DNA of 64,000 bases, taken from contig JAFDZV010000008.1 of the NCBI GenBank assembly GCA_018266795.1, positions 1-64,000 of the forward strand, written 5' to 3'. Positions within the stretch are counted from its first letter, which is position 1. Each line of letters begins with the position of its first letter. Shown one piece after another: positions 34,327 to 42,397 of this stretch. This DNA comes from Bacteroidota bacterium (GTDB lineage Bacteria; Bacteroidota; Ignavibacteria; OLB7). Both the position numbers and the translations under genes were made by a program. The notes below the pieces were generated by a model. It was given only the letters and a program-made list of their open reading frames with translations, had not been told where the DNA came from and made no database searches.

Positions 34327-37278
34327 ATGCCAAGCCGTAAGGAGCTGGAGTTGAGTGGTATACCATTGGAACCATCCCCTCTCGATCAATCGAATCGCCT
34401 GCGTGTTGCCGTAATCGGAGTCCTTTGTGACGCGACCGCGGAGCGTGCGCATCTCTCGATGCATCTCTTCGATCAACTGCGGGATATCTGCCGGGCACGG
34501 GGGGGTGACTTCGCCGAGATGCAATTCGCCTCCGATGCCGCAGCGGGGACGGATGCGCCGCAATCGAAGGCATTGCTGCAGCGCCAGCTCGACGAGGTGG
34601 CGGCAAGACATGCATACGTGATTGCAATCGTTGGAACGGACGGCGCCGCATTGCAAACCGGTGCGAACGGCGAGACGGGCCGGCGCTTCCCGTGGCAGCG
34701 GACATCCGGAGGCGGGGCCGGCGTTGTGCCTGCGTCGCTGCTGCCACACGTGCTCTCCAACACCGCAACGGTCGGCAGGCTGTTCTTCTACATGCCGGCA
34801 CGGAATGGCCACATCGAGCCGGAGGCGCGAGCTGCAGAGCATGCTCTGCGTGCCGCCGAAGAGGCGGCCATGCTGATCCGTTCCAGCCGGCATCCGCTGC
34901 GCGACGGGATAGAGAGCCGCGACGAGCTGGTTGCCTGCGTCCGCAGCGATCTCGAGGCCGTCATCGACAGGCTGCTCCCCGCCGGCAGAACGCTTACCCC
35001 ACTTGCACTCGAGCGACGGGCGCACGAAGCGTTCGCCCTCTCGCGCACGCGAGCATACGTGGAGATTCCGGAGTACCTGCAGCGGCTGGACCGATTCGCG
35101 TTCGGTATCTCCACGAACAACGGGCGTTCGGCGGAACATCGTTCCGGAGGAAGGGGGCTGGTTGTTGCGGGGCCCTCAGGCTGCGGCAAGAGCGCCCTCC
35201 TCGCATACTGGACCAGCAGGCTGCGGTACGACCGGCGCGAGACATTCATCATTCTCCACCACGTTGCCATCACATCGTCCGGAAGCGACCACGTACCTCT
35301 GCTGCGCCATGTGATGATGGAGTTGCGCGAACGCTACGCGCTTGCCGATGCCGTGCCTGCAAGCGGCACGGAAATCGAGCGGGCGCTGCCGCTCTGGCTT
35401 GGACACGTGCAGAACGAAAATCTGGTGCTGATCATCGACGGTCTGGACCAGCTTCAGCCGGCATCACAGGATCTCGCATGGCTGCCGCGATACATACCGC
35501 CCCGTGTGACGTTGATCCTCTCCGCCACGGACTCGCACGCGCTCGAGACATTGCGCGAACGCGAATGGGAGGAGCTGCACGTTCAGCCGCTCACACTGGC
35601 ACAGCGCCGGGATCTGGCTCACCGGTACGCAGCGGAGTTCGGCAGGCGCCATAACCTTGCGCAACTGGACCGCATCAGCCTGCCGAGCACGGGCGGGAAC
35701 CCGCTGCACCTGCGAACGCAGTTGGAGGAGAGCGGCCATGGCGAATCGGCGGGGGAACTGAACCAGCACATCGACTATTATCTCACGGCACGCGATCTCC
35801 CCGAATTGTTCGAACGCGTGCTCGCTCGCCTGGAGGAACGATTTGGCCGGGACCGTCTCCGCACGGCGCTGACACTGATTCTTGCTTCGCGGCGCGGGCT
35901 TTCGGAGGCGGAGCTGGCCGGGGCAGGCGGTATCGACGGCGCGGAGCTTGCGGGGATCGTGCACGCGCTGAACGTTCATCTCATGGAGCGGGATGGGCTG
36001 CTGACCTACTATCACGATCACATGCGCCGGGCTGTAGAGCGCCGATATCTGCACGGACGCGGCGAGGAGTTGCGGCAGGTGCGCTGGCGCATTGCCTCCT
36101 ACTTCGCCTCCGCACAGGACACGCCCCGCCGCGCCGAAGAGTTGCCATGGCAGCTCTCCACCCTTGGAGCCGTGGAGGAGCTGCGCGCAGCAATCGCGAA
36201 CATCCCTCTGGCACTGGAGTTGCTGAAGAACAACGATCCCTACCAACTCCTTCATTACTGGCTGCTTGCCGGCAATCGCGGCGAGATGGCACGGGCATAC
36301 GTCGATGCCATGGAGCAGTACAGACTCTCCGGCGCCGCACCACGCACGCTGGTTGCTGCGCTTCGTACGTTGGCGGAGTTCTTCGTGCAGGCCGGGGAAT
36401 ATGATGCCGCCGAAGAGTTTTGCCGAAGCGCGCTCTCCGTACAGGACACGGCCGGCAAACCCGACTGGCGCGACTCACTCGGCACGCTGGACTCGCTCGC
36501 GGCACTGCTGTATCACACCGGACGTTACACCGAGGCGATCGAGATATCGCGCTGCGCACTGGCCATGCGCGAAACCGGCAACGCCGCCACTGCCCGGGAG
36601 ATCGCCAGGAACCTGGCCGATCTTGGAGCGGTATACCACGCCATGCAGGCATACGACGAAGCCGAATGCTGCCTGATGCGCGCCCTCACCATCGCCAACG
36701 ATACGGACGATACGATTCTGGCTCTCGCTGCAAACAACCTTGGTGCGCTGCGCGCAACGCTTGGCCACTTCGAGGAGGCGGCCCGGTTCTTCGAGCATGC
36801 ATTGCAGTTGAACCGGCGGCTGCTCGGCACCGAGCATCTGGAGGTGGCATCGAATCTGGTGAACCTTGGCTTCGCATTGCAGCGAACCGGCAATACTGCC
36901 ACTGCCACGATGCAGTACCGCGAGGCACTCGCCATCGCCGAGCGCGTGCTTGGCTCGCGGCACCCGCACGTCGCTCTCTTCCTTACCAACCTCGGCCTGC
37001 TGTTGCGGGAAACCGGACTGCTGGATGAGGCGACGGATCTGCTGATGCGGGCCACGGAGATTCGCCGCGAGACGTTCGGCCCCGATGCCGTGGAGACGGC
37101 CGCCAGCATGACCCGGCTGGCCGGCGCACTCTGCCGGCAGGAACGGTACGGCGAGGCGCTGGCGCTCTACAGGCAGGCGATCCTCGTGCAGGAGCCGATG
37201 CTCGGGGGCGACCATCCGGAGATAATCCAGATATTCAAAATCATGGATGAAATTGAAGAGCGTGCCGAGCAGCAATAA
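34327..37278 (+). CDS. NLR-like STAND ATPase 1: DUF4062-like / NACHT / TPR
   Basis: A 983-residue cytosolic protein, start fixed by the promoter upstream. Residues about 22-160 resemble a degenerate DUF4062 domain (RLRVAVIGVLCDATAERAHL, QLRDICRARGGDFAEMQF). Residues about 275-560 are a NACHT-type P-loop NTPase: Walker A GPSGCGKS (282-289), Walker B LVLIIDGLDQL (366-376), and the following winged-helix-like region with LLTYYHDHMRRAVERRYL. Residues about 640-960 are eight or more TPRs of kinesin-light-chain/NPHP3 type (NLADLGAVYHAMQAYDEAEC, NNLGALRATLGHFEEAARFF, TNLGLLLRETGLLDEATDLL). Domain order equals nephrocystin-3. STAND proteins oligomerise on ligand binding and trigger effectors; the ligand here is unknown. 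Paralogue of the gene at 45521. Confidence 0.85.
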   Translation: MPSRKELELSGIPLEPSPLDQSNRLRVAVIGVLCDATAERAHLSMHLFDQLRDICRARGGDFAEMQFASDAAAGTDAPQSKALLQRQLDEVAARHAYVIAIVGTDGAALQTGANGETGRRFPWQRTSGGGAGVVPASLLPHVLSNTATVGRLFFYMPARNGHIEPEARAAEHALRAAEEAAMLIRSSRHPLRDGIESRDELVACVRSDLEAVIDRLLPAGRTLTPLALERRAHEAFALSRTRAYVEIPEYLQRLDRFAFGISTNNGRSAEHRSGGRGLVVAGPSGCGKSALLAYWTSRLRYDRRETFIILHHVAITSSGSDHVPLLRHVMMELRERYALADAVPASGTEIERALPLWLGHVQNENLVLIIDGLDQLQPASQDLAWLPRYIPPRVTLILSATDSHALETLREREWEELHVQPLTLAQRRDLAHRYAAEFGRRHNLAQLDRISLPSTGGNPLHLRTQLEESGHGESAGELNQHIDYYLTARDLPELFERVLARLEERFGRDRLRTALTLILASRRGLSEAELAGAGGIDGAELAGIVHALNVHLMERDGLLTYYHDHMRRAVERRYLHGRGEELRQVRWRIASYFASAQDTPRRAEELPWQLSTLGAVEELRAAIANIPLALELLKNNDPYQLLHYWLLAGNRGEMARAYVDAMEQYRLSGAAPRTLVAALRTLAEFFVQAGEYDAAEEFCRSALSVQDTAGKPDWRDSLGTLDSLAALLYHTGRYTEAIEISRCALAMRETGNAATAREIARNLADLGAVYHAMQAYDEAECCLMRALTIANDTDDTILALAANNLGALRATLGHFEEAARFFEHALQLNRRLLGTEHLEVASNLVNLGFALQRTGNTATATMQYREALAIAERVLGSRHPHVALFLTNLGLLLRETGLLDEATDLLMRATEIRRETFGPDAVETAASMTRLAGALCRQERYGEALALYRQAILVQEPMLGGDHPEIIQIFKIMDEIEERAEQQ

Positions 37279-37392
37279 AGGTGCGTTACGTAAGTGCTTG
37301 CCGGATATCGAGCATGCCGCCCGCGACATCCGCCGTCGTACGTCGATCGGCATCGTAGGCGGCATGACCCGGTGCGTACCGAGGTTGATGCA

Positions 37393-37821
37393 TCACAAAG
37401 CGGTTCGCGGTGCTTCACCGGTTTCGCCGGATAATCCCGGCAGTTGAAGAATAGTGACGAGCACGAACTCGTGCGGGCTCTCCGCCAGGAGATACTGGCA
37501 TGTGTACGCAGAGGCAACACCGTTGCCGGTCATTTTCTTCTGACCGAGGAACGTCCACTCCGGCATCGAGTCCATTCCGGATATCGCAATGCGACTGATG
37601 CCGTCCTGATGATGGTATACATGATTCCAGAAACCGGTCCCCGGCAATTCCGCCACAAGCCACGGCATTGTTTCCCCCGGGCGTGTGAACGTCACCCTCT
37701 TCAGCCCGGATCCGTTGAACGCGACGTGAATAACAACGTAGAGTCCGACGCCGGGATCGATTACGGGAAATACCGGTACACGAATGGGCCCTTCATGAGG
37801 AGCACGCCAGTGTTCCGCCAT
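37393..37821 (-). CDS. Small beta-rich protein of the cassette (142 aa)
   Basis: A 142-residue protein without signal peptide or membrane segment. It has alternating strands: LYVVIHVAFNGSGLKRVTFT, PWLVAELPGTGFWNHVYHHQ, SRIAISGMD, FVLVTILQLPG. By eye its first half aligns with the protein at 48555 (IFIYTRFVGTGAKSVTITPD / PVVVANCPDN against LYVVIHVAFNGSGLKRVTFT / PWLVAELPGT), and its length is nearly equal, so both are probably one family with a beta-sandwich fold. No known family recognised. It lies tail to tail with STAND gene 1 (114-base gap) and upstream of a second small gene on the same strand. Confidence 0.7.
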   Translation of the reverse strand: MAEHWRAPHEGPIRVPVFPVIDPGVGLYVVIHVAFNGSGLKRVTFTRPGETMPWLVAELPGTGFWNHVYHHQDGISRIAISGMDSMPEWTFLGQKKMTGNGVASAYTCQYLLAESPHEFVLVTILQLPGLSGETGEAPRTAL

Positions 37822-37901
37822 TGATTTCTATGGTTGAATGGTTGGGCGCACATGCGGCATGAACCCGCAACCGCAGCCCGAATGGAACTCCAGGGAGCCT
37901 G

Positions 37902-38327
37902 CTATGGCTCCGTGAGAATGTCCGCGGGCTGAAGGATGATCGTGATGTTGATCTGCCCGTCGACAGTAGTCTCCGAGGGAAGCGGCGCCATCTGGCAGAG
38001 GTCGACCTCGTAATTCATCGGGTCGCCGGGAAGTTGGTAGTAGCCGGTCTTGCACACGTGAATCATGGCGCTCTGCGTCAGGACGTTCAGCGTGTAGGGC
38101 TGGGTAAAGGAGCTTTTGCCGGAGATCTTGGAATAGAAGGTCTCCCCGGTAGCAAGCTTGTCGTCATCCACTGCCGTGCCGTTGGCATCCACGACCGAGA
38201 CCACGATGGTTTCGTTCACCACGGACTCGACCTCGATCCGGCATTGGCTGTCCGGGGGGAATTTGGGGATCGGAATGGACGTGATTGCTTCAGGTTCCAC
38301 GACGGTTGTGGTAGATGCATCGATCAT
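37902..38327 (-). CDS. Small beta-rich protein of the cassette (141 aa)
   Basis: A 141-residue protein; AGGAGG lies 8 bases before the ATG, the best ribosome-binding site in this region, suggesting high expression. No signal peptide. Mainly beta: QCRIEVESVVNETIVVSVVD, FTQPYTLNVLTQSAMIHVCK, GQINITIILQPADIL. Its final strand resembles those of the proteins at 37393 and 48555 and its length equals that at 48555, so it may share their fold, though overall similarity is weak. Read divergently from the TPR/LuxR regulator gene at 38535, the same arrangement as in the second cassette. Function unknown; an effector, ligand or structural role is possible. Confidence 0.75.
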   Translation of the reverse strand: MIDASTTTVVEPEAITSIPIPKFPPDSQCRIEVESVVNETIVVSVVDANGTAVDDDKLATGETFYSKISGKSSFTQPYTLNVLTQSAMIHVCKTGYYQLPGDPMNYEVDLCQMAPLPSETTVDGQINITIILQPADILTEP

Positions 38328-38534
38328 GACGAAATCCTCCTGGTTGCGGCAAACATGCCGGCTATAGTTTGGGGCCGTTTCGTTGAGCGGCCCGGTGTTG
38401 TTCGTGCAATGGTATCGTGATGAGCGGGTTTCCGTACTACTGAGGAATTACCGAGTCGACGGCCGGCGCCGGTGAGTTCCGTCGCACCGCGCACTCGTGC
38501 CGGATGTAATCTTTCATCGTTATGGCAACGAATC

Positions 38535-40217
38535 ATGGGGACAGCAGACCAGGAACGAATTATCGAGGCAGTCGAACGCCGGTTATTGATGGCACAGGAT
38601 CGAAGCCGGAAGCTCGATCTGATCCTTGAATTCCTGGACGATGCCCCTCCCGGCACCGCATCATATTGCATCGGGCTGGCGAGCGAAGGGTATCGCATCG
38701 CCGCCTCATCCCGCAACATGGGAGCGGCCGCACGTATTCTACGCCGCCGCGGCGAAGCGTACGTCCTTCTCGGCCATCCGGACGCGGGCGCCGCCGATCT
38801 CGTGGAGGCATACTGCATCAATGTGGACCTTGGCCGCGATTCGGAGGCCGCCGTCTGCGCAATGCAGACCGGCCGCGCGCACCTTGCCGCCGGCATGGCC
38901 GCGCACGCCATCGACTGGCTTCAGACGGCGCTTGAGCGGGCAACGCATGCCGGTGCAACGGACCTCCAGGCCGCGGCGGCACTTGCCATCGGCGACCTGA
39001 GAATGAGCATCGGCGATTACCCGAAGGCGCTCGGCTGCTACCTGAACGCGCTCGGGTTGTACGAGTCGGGCGATGCGCTCGACGGTGTCGGGAATGCGCT
39101 GGCTGCCGTCGGCATCCTGTATGGACGCACCAGCGACCACACAACCGCCCGCGACTATCTGCGACGGAGCGCGGAGGTGTTCCGCGAGTCCGGAAATCGA
39201 CTGCGCGAAGTGGATGTGCTGCGGCATCTCGCCGAGATCGATCTCGCCACCGGCAACAGCGAGAGCGCTGCCGAGCATGGACTTCGTGCACTCACCATCT
39301 ATGAAACGCTTGGCGATCTGCAGAATGTTGGAACCGTTCTGGCGATGCTGGGACGCGTGCATGCGGCACGAGGCGAGTACGATGCCGCCCTGGGCCTCAC
39401 GATGCGTGCCTATTCCCTGCTGGACCAGTCACCGGACGACACGCAGCGTGTGCAGATTCTGCTGGACATGGGGCGCCTTCACACGGCGCTGGGCGCGCTG
39501 GACGACGCCGTCTTCGTGCTGGACCAGGCGCTGGCGCTGGCACGCGCAATAGACGACCGCCACCTTCAGTACGAGGTTCACGGCGCCATCTCCGGGACCT
39601 ATCACCAACTGGGGCAGATCGAGTGGGCGTTCGAGCACTACCGGCGTTTCGCCGAACTCCGCAACGAGCTGGCCGGGCGCGAGAAGCAGCATGCAATCGC
39701 CGAGCTGCAGGTTCGGTTCGATCTGGAGAAGGCCGAGCGCGAGCGCGAGATGTATCGCCTGCAGGCCGAAGGGCTCCGCGCCGAGATGCGGTTGAAGCAG
39801 AACGAGCTCACGGCAATGGCCGTCAACCTGCTGCAGAAGAAGGAACTGCTTGCCGACATGCAGCACCAGCTCGAGAATCTGCAGAACGAGAGCCGCCAAT
39901 CGGGCACCGACGCCGTTGAGCGGATGATCAGCGAGATCACGAGCACGAAGCATGCCGATGCGGATTGGAAGATATTCGAGCAGCAGCTCGATCATCTGCA
40001 CCAGGACTTCATCCGCCTCCTCTCGGAACGCTGCCCGCTGCTGACGCCGACGGAACTGAAGATCTGTTCGCTTGCACGCATCAATCTTTCCACCAAGGAT
40101 GTCGCGGCAATTCTCTGCACCTCTGTTCGCACCGTGGACTCGCACAAGTATAACATTCGCCGCAAACTTCGCCTCGACTCCAGGATAAGCCTCACCACAT
40201 TTCTCGCATCGCTCTAG
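38535..40217 (+). CDS. TPR / coiled-coil regulator with C-terminal LuxR-type HTH (cassette 1)
   Basis: A 560-residue soluble protein from ATG 38535 (MGTADQERIIEAVERRL). Residues about 60-400 are TPRs (RRRGEAYVLLGHPDAGAADL, AIGDLRMSIGDYPKALGCYL, DMGRLHTALGALDDAVFVLD). Residues about 395-465 are a coiled coil (AIAELQVRFDLEKAERERE, MRLKQNELTAMAVNLLQKKE). Residues about 498-560 are an HTH with LTPTELKICSLARINLSTKD and SVRTVDSHKYNIRRKL, a LuxR-like pattern. Bacteroidota have many TPR-membrane-LuxR proteins; this one lacks a membrane helix, so it should sense a cytosolic signal through its TPRs. Paralogue of the gene at 49056. Likely target: the divergent promoter of 37902. Confidence 0.85.
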   Translation: MGTADQERIIEAVERRLLMAQDRSRKLDLILEFLDDAPPGTASYCIGLASEGYRIAASSRNMGAAARILRRRGEAYVLLGHPDAGAADLVEAYCINVDLGRDSEAAVCAMQTGRAHLAAGMAAHAIDWLQTALERATHAGATDLQAAAALAIGDLRMSIGDYPKALGCYLNALGLYESGDALDGVGNALAAVGILYGRTSDHTTARDYLRRSAEVFRESGNRLREVDVLRHLAEIDLATGNSESAAEHGLRALTIYETLGDLQNVGTVLAMLGRVHAARGEYDAALGLTMRAYSLLDQSPDDTQRVQILLDMGRLHTALGALDDAVFVLDQALALARAIDDRHLQYEVHGAISGTYHQLGQIEWAFEHYRRFAELRNELAGREKQHAIAELQVRFDLEKAEREREMYRLQAEGLRAEMRLKQNELTAMAVNLLQKKELLADMQHQLENLQNESRQSGTDAVERMISEITSTKHADADWKIFEQQLDHLHQDFIRLLSERCPLLTPTELKICSLARINLSTKDVAAILCTSVRTVDSHKYNIRRKLRLDSRISLTTFLASL

Positions 40218-40892
40218 GATGTGGGCGCCGCCTGGTCCAGCACGTCCGGACGAATCAAAAAGAGAGGAGCAGCGATACATCGTTCCGGCACACTCCCCCG
40301 CAGAACCCACCTTTCCCGAAACACCCTTCCTGTTCGGTGCCGCAGGATTATCCATCGCAGATCACATCCACAACGCACGGCCACATCCATTCCTTCCGTG
40401 TACCGGGTATATCAATCCCCAAGCAGTACGCCGCCCGGCCACGCCATTCGCGTGCGCTGTTCGCGCGTGAACGGTCCCCGCCTCGGTAGAAGATCAGTAT
40501 CGAGGATGCGCCGGCCGGATGTCGGCGCCGGCTTCAAACCACGCCCCGGAGCGGGCTGTGAGCCCGCAACCCCTTGAACTTCCTGCACGCTGGGTCCGAT
40601 TGCACGCATTCGCCCGGCAGCGCCGGTGGAACAACGGCCCGGCGTGAGGCGAAAATTCTCGGTAATACCTCAGTAGACCTGCCGCCGCGTCCTGAGGCGA
40701 CCTTTGCATGAACGTCATGACGGACAACACAACCGCAAGGCCGATCGTGACAACAGGCAGCCGCACCTCGACATCTCGTGCGGTCGCATACTCCGAGGCT
40801 CGATGCAGCCCTGTGCATGGGGATGCATGCAGGCACTCACGATCGGCCGGAGCAATCACTCTTCACGTATCAATCAACTCAGGAACAACGAC
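40218..40892. other. Long intergenic region between regulator 1 and a beta-rich protein gene
   Basis: 675 bases without a supported gene. A GC-rich stretch at about 40500-40570 contains the inverted repeat CGGGCT / AGCCCG and GCGCCGGC palindromes and could be a repeat or terminator. Small frames here have arginine/proline-rich sequence and no ribosome-binding sites. The last part should carry the promoter for the gene at 40893. Confidence 0.4.
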
Positions 40893-41525
40893 ATGGCTAA
40901 CAACTATGAACTTTCACTGCAGATCGACCCGAGCGAACTGGCTGTTATCAGCGCGGCCGGCATGAACATCACACTCGCGAAGCCGGTTGGAGGCGCCGCA
41001 CCCAACGTGATCTGGCAGAGCTTCGATCCGTTCGAGAACAATACGGTATCGTGGACCGAGCAGTACGGAATCTACGCGGCAACGAGCAGCGTGGAGCATG
41101 GTGCCACGATCTCGAAGCTCAGCACATTCTCGCCTGCCGAAGGCGGATCAACGTACACGTTCCTGCCCAACGCCGTCTTTTCTCCGGGCGTTGCCACATC
41201 GGACATCCCGCTCACCAGCTATCGCATCGACAACGCCATGCCTGCAAGCAAGTACCGGGCGCTCACGTTCGGCCTTACGCAGCCGGCCGTGATCAACGGC
41301 GTTCCGGGCGGATTCAATGCCCTGAACGCCGACATGGTTTTGAGCCAGGCCTACGACACCCTCACACCGTTCACGGTTGTCTATGTGTGGCTGCAGGCCA
41401 ACTTCGCAAGCGAGACGATGATCTCCCAGATTAATACCAGTTATACAAAGGTGACGTTCGGCGGCACGGTCACAAACGTTTCTCTCAAGTTCAACAGCGC
41501 TTCCGGAACGTTCGTTCAATTGTAG
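40893..41525 (+). CDS. Beta-rich orphan protein (210 aa)
   Basis: A 210-residue protein starting MANNYELSLQIDPSELAVIS; AGGA lies 9 bases upstream. A longer frame upstream lacks support. No signal peptide. Composition is Ser/Thr/Asn/Gly-rich with alternating strands: TLAKPVGGAAPNVIWQSFDP, NNTVSWTEQYGIYAATSSVE, LTFGLTQPAVINGVPGGFNA and YTKVTFGGTVTNVSLKFNSA. This looks like a soluble beta-sandwich such as a lectin or pore-forming-toxin-like protein, but I cannot assign a family. I recall similar uncharacterised bacterial proteins sharing the E-x-Y-G-I-Y-A pattern; this is not verified. Followed by a short repeat and a hairpin. Confidence 0.7.
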   Translation: MANNYELSLQIDPSELAVISAAGMNITLAKPVGGAAPNVIWQSFDPFENNTVSWTEQYGIYAATSSVEHGATISKLSTFSPAEGGSTYTFLPNAVFSPGVATSDIPLTSYRIDNAMPASKYRALTFGLTQPAVINGVPGGFNALNADMVLSQAYDTLTPFTVVYVWLQANFASETMISQINTSYTKVTFGGTVTNVSLKFNSASGTFVQL

Positions 41526-41567
41526 CAGCAACGGCAGTTTCGCCACCACGGCGCAACAGTTCCTGCC

Positions 41568-41628
41568 AAAACCGGGTTGCACCTGTTGGCGCTGCAGACC
41601 TTGCAGCGCCAACGGTCAGGAACTCCAG
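41568..41628 (+). repeat. Short dispersed repeat, family 2, copy e
   Basis: AAAACCGGGTTGCACC, then a perfect hairpin TTGGCGCTGCA / TGCAGCGCCAA (41586-41612), then GGTCAGGAACTCCAGG. Same order of blocks as copies a and c, but the centre has become a perfect palindrome. Confidence 0.65.
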
Positions 41629-41645
41629 GCCCACGCAATGGGAAA

Positions 41646-41687
41646 TGTGCCGGCGTCAATGCCTTGAACAGGCACACCGCCGGCACA
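41646..41687 (+). terminator. Hairpin, probable terminator of the 210-aa protein gene
   Basis: Outer stem TGTGCCGGCG / CGCCGGCACA with an inner stem GCCT / AGGC, followed by CCCATTTATCTCTT. The T-run is poor, so the role is uncertain. Confidence 0.45.
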
Positions 41688-41768
41688 CCCATTTATCTCT
41701 TCCCTGATAGCGAAGGGGAAGATGGACGCAACAATGAAGGTCACGTTCAACTATAGAGGATTTCATCC

Positions 41769-42029
41769 ATGCCAAATCCAGAAGGGTATTACACCCAAGT
41801 CACCGTTACTCCCATACAGGGACAGGGCATGCTCAGTGACGGCACCGGTACATACAGTTCATTCGGAGTGTTCTCCGCCGGTACGTTCGACTCGCGCGAT
41901 CTTCCCACCGTCGATCAGTACTACAACATCTCCGGTTGGCACGATGGCCAGAGATATTTGTTCCCAGGGGTGAGGTGCGTTCATTCGGGACCAACGAGCG
42001 ATTTCAAGGACCCGGCTCGAGAGCGCTGA
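41769..42029 (+). CDS. Small orphan protein (86 aa), intact member of a tandem pair
   Basis: An 86-residue protein starting MPNPEGYYTQVTVTPIQGQG; GAGG lies 9 bases upstream. Residues 1-67 look like beta strands (TYSSFGVFSAGTF, DQYYNISGWHDGQRYLFPG); the last 20 (CVHSGPTSDFKDPARER) are hydrophilic. It may be truncated compared with its ancestor. Downstream at about 42155-42295 is a decayed copy whose end reads CVHSEPTNDFK and stops, and each copy is followed by a GCCGGGCA-type hairpin, which indicates a tandem duplication of gene plus terminator. No known family. Confidence 0.5.
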   Translation: MPNPEGYYTQVTVTPIQGQGMLSDGTGTYSSFGVFSAGTFDSRDLPTVDQYYNISGWHDGQRYLFPGVRCVHSGPTSDFKDPARER

Positions 42030-42092
42030 GGCGCAGGTGCAGGAACCTGAAGTGCTCCGGTATCATGTGGCCACACTGATAAGGAGCATCGG

Positions 42093-42122
42093 GCCGGGCA
42101 GTACGAAACGACGCTGCCCGGC
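42093..42122 (+). terminator. Hairpin after the 86-aa gene
   Basis: GCCGGGCAG / CTGCCCGGC with a 12-base loop, 63 bases after the stop. No T-run. The arms match those of the hairpin at 42337-42367. Confidence 0.45.
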
Positions 42123-42154
42123 TCTGTACATCAAGCACGGTGGGGCGCACGGGC

Positions 42155-42295
42155 TTCACCTTCCGCACATGGGAACTGCTACCTTCCCGCACTCTGCGCG
42201 AATTACAGAATCAACAAGTATATCGTACTGCGATATGATGCCACGGCATCTGCGTGACGTGCGTTCACTCCGAACCCACGAACGACTTCAAATAG
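42155..42295 (+). pseudogene. Decayed duplicate of the 86-aa gene
   Basis: Nucleotides 42257-42292 (GACGTGCGTTCAC, ACGAACGACTTCAA) align with 41973-42008 of the intact gene, and the peptide CVHSEPTNDFK followed by TAG corresponds to CVHSGPTSDFK. In this frame a TGA lies just upstream, in line with the TGG codon of GWHDG in the intact copy, and the start region is not recognisable. This is a broken 3' fragment, not an expressed gene. Confidence 0.45.
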
Positions 42296-42336
42296 ATGCT
42301 TCAACATCACGGCGCGAGGCGTATGCCACAACGCAG

Positions 42337-42367
42337 GCCGGGCAATGCCATCGTGGGATTGCCCGGC
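42337..42367. terminator. Hairpin shared by the decayed copy and the DUF1353 gene
   Basis: GCCGGGCAAT / ATTGCCCGGC with an 11-base loop. It lies 42 bases after the decayed copy (plus) and 30 bases past the stop of the minus-strand gene at 42398, so it may serve both. Confidence 0.5.
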
Positions 42368-42397
42368 CCTGCATACTCTTCGGCACAGCGATCGCGA

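Noticed and set aside
37312-37366. Spaced inverted repeat CATGCCGCC / GGCGGCATG between STAND gene 1 and the small gene
   Set aside because: Arms are 36 bases apart and no T-run follows; may be chance in GC-rich DNA.
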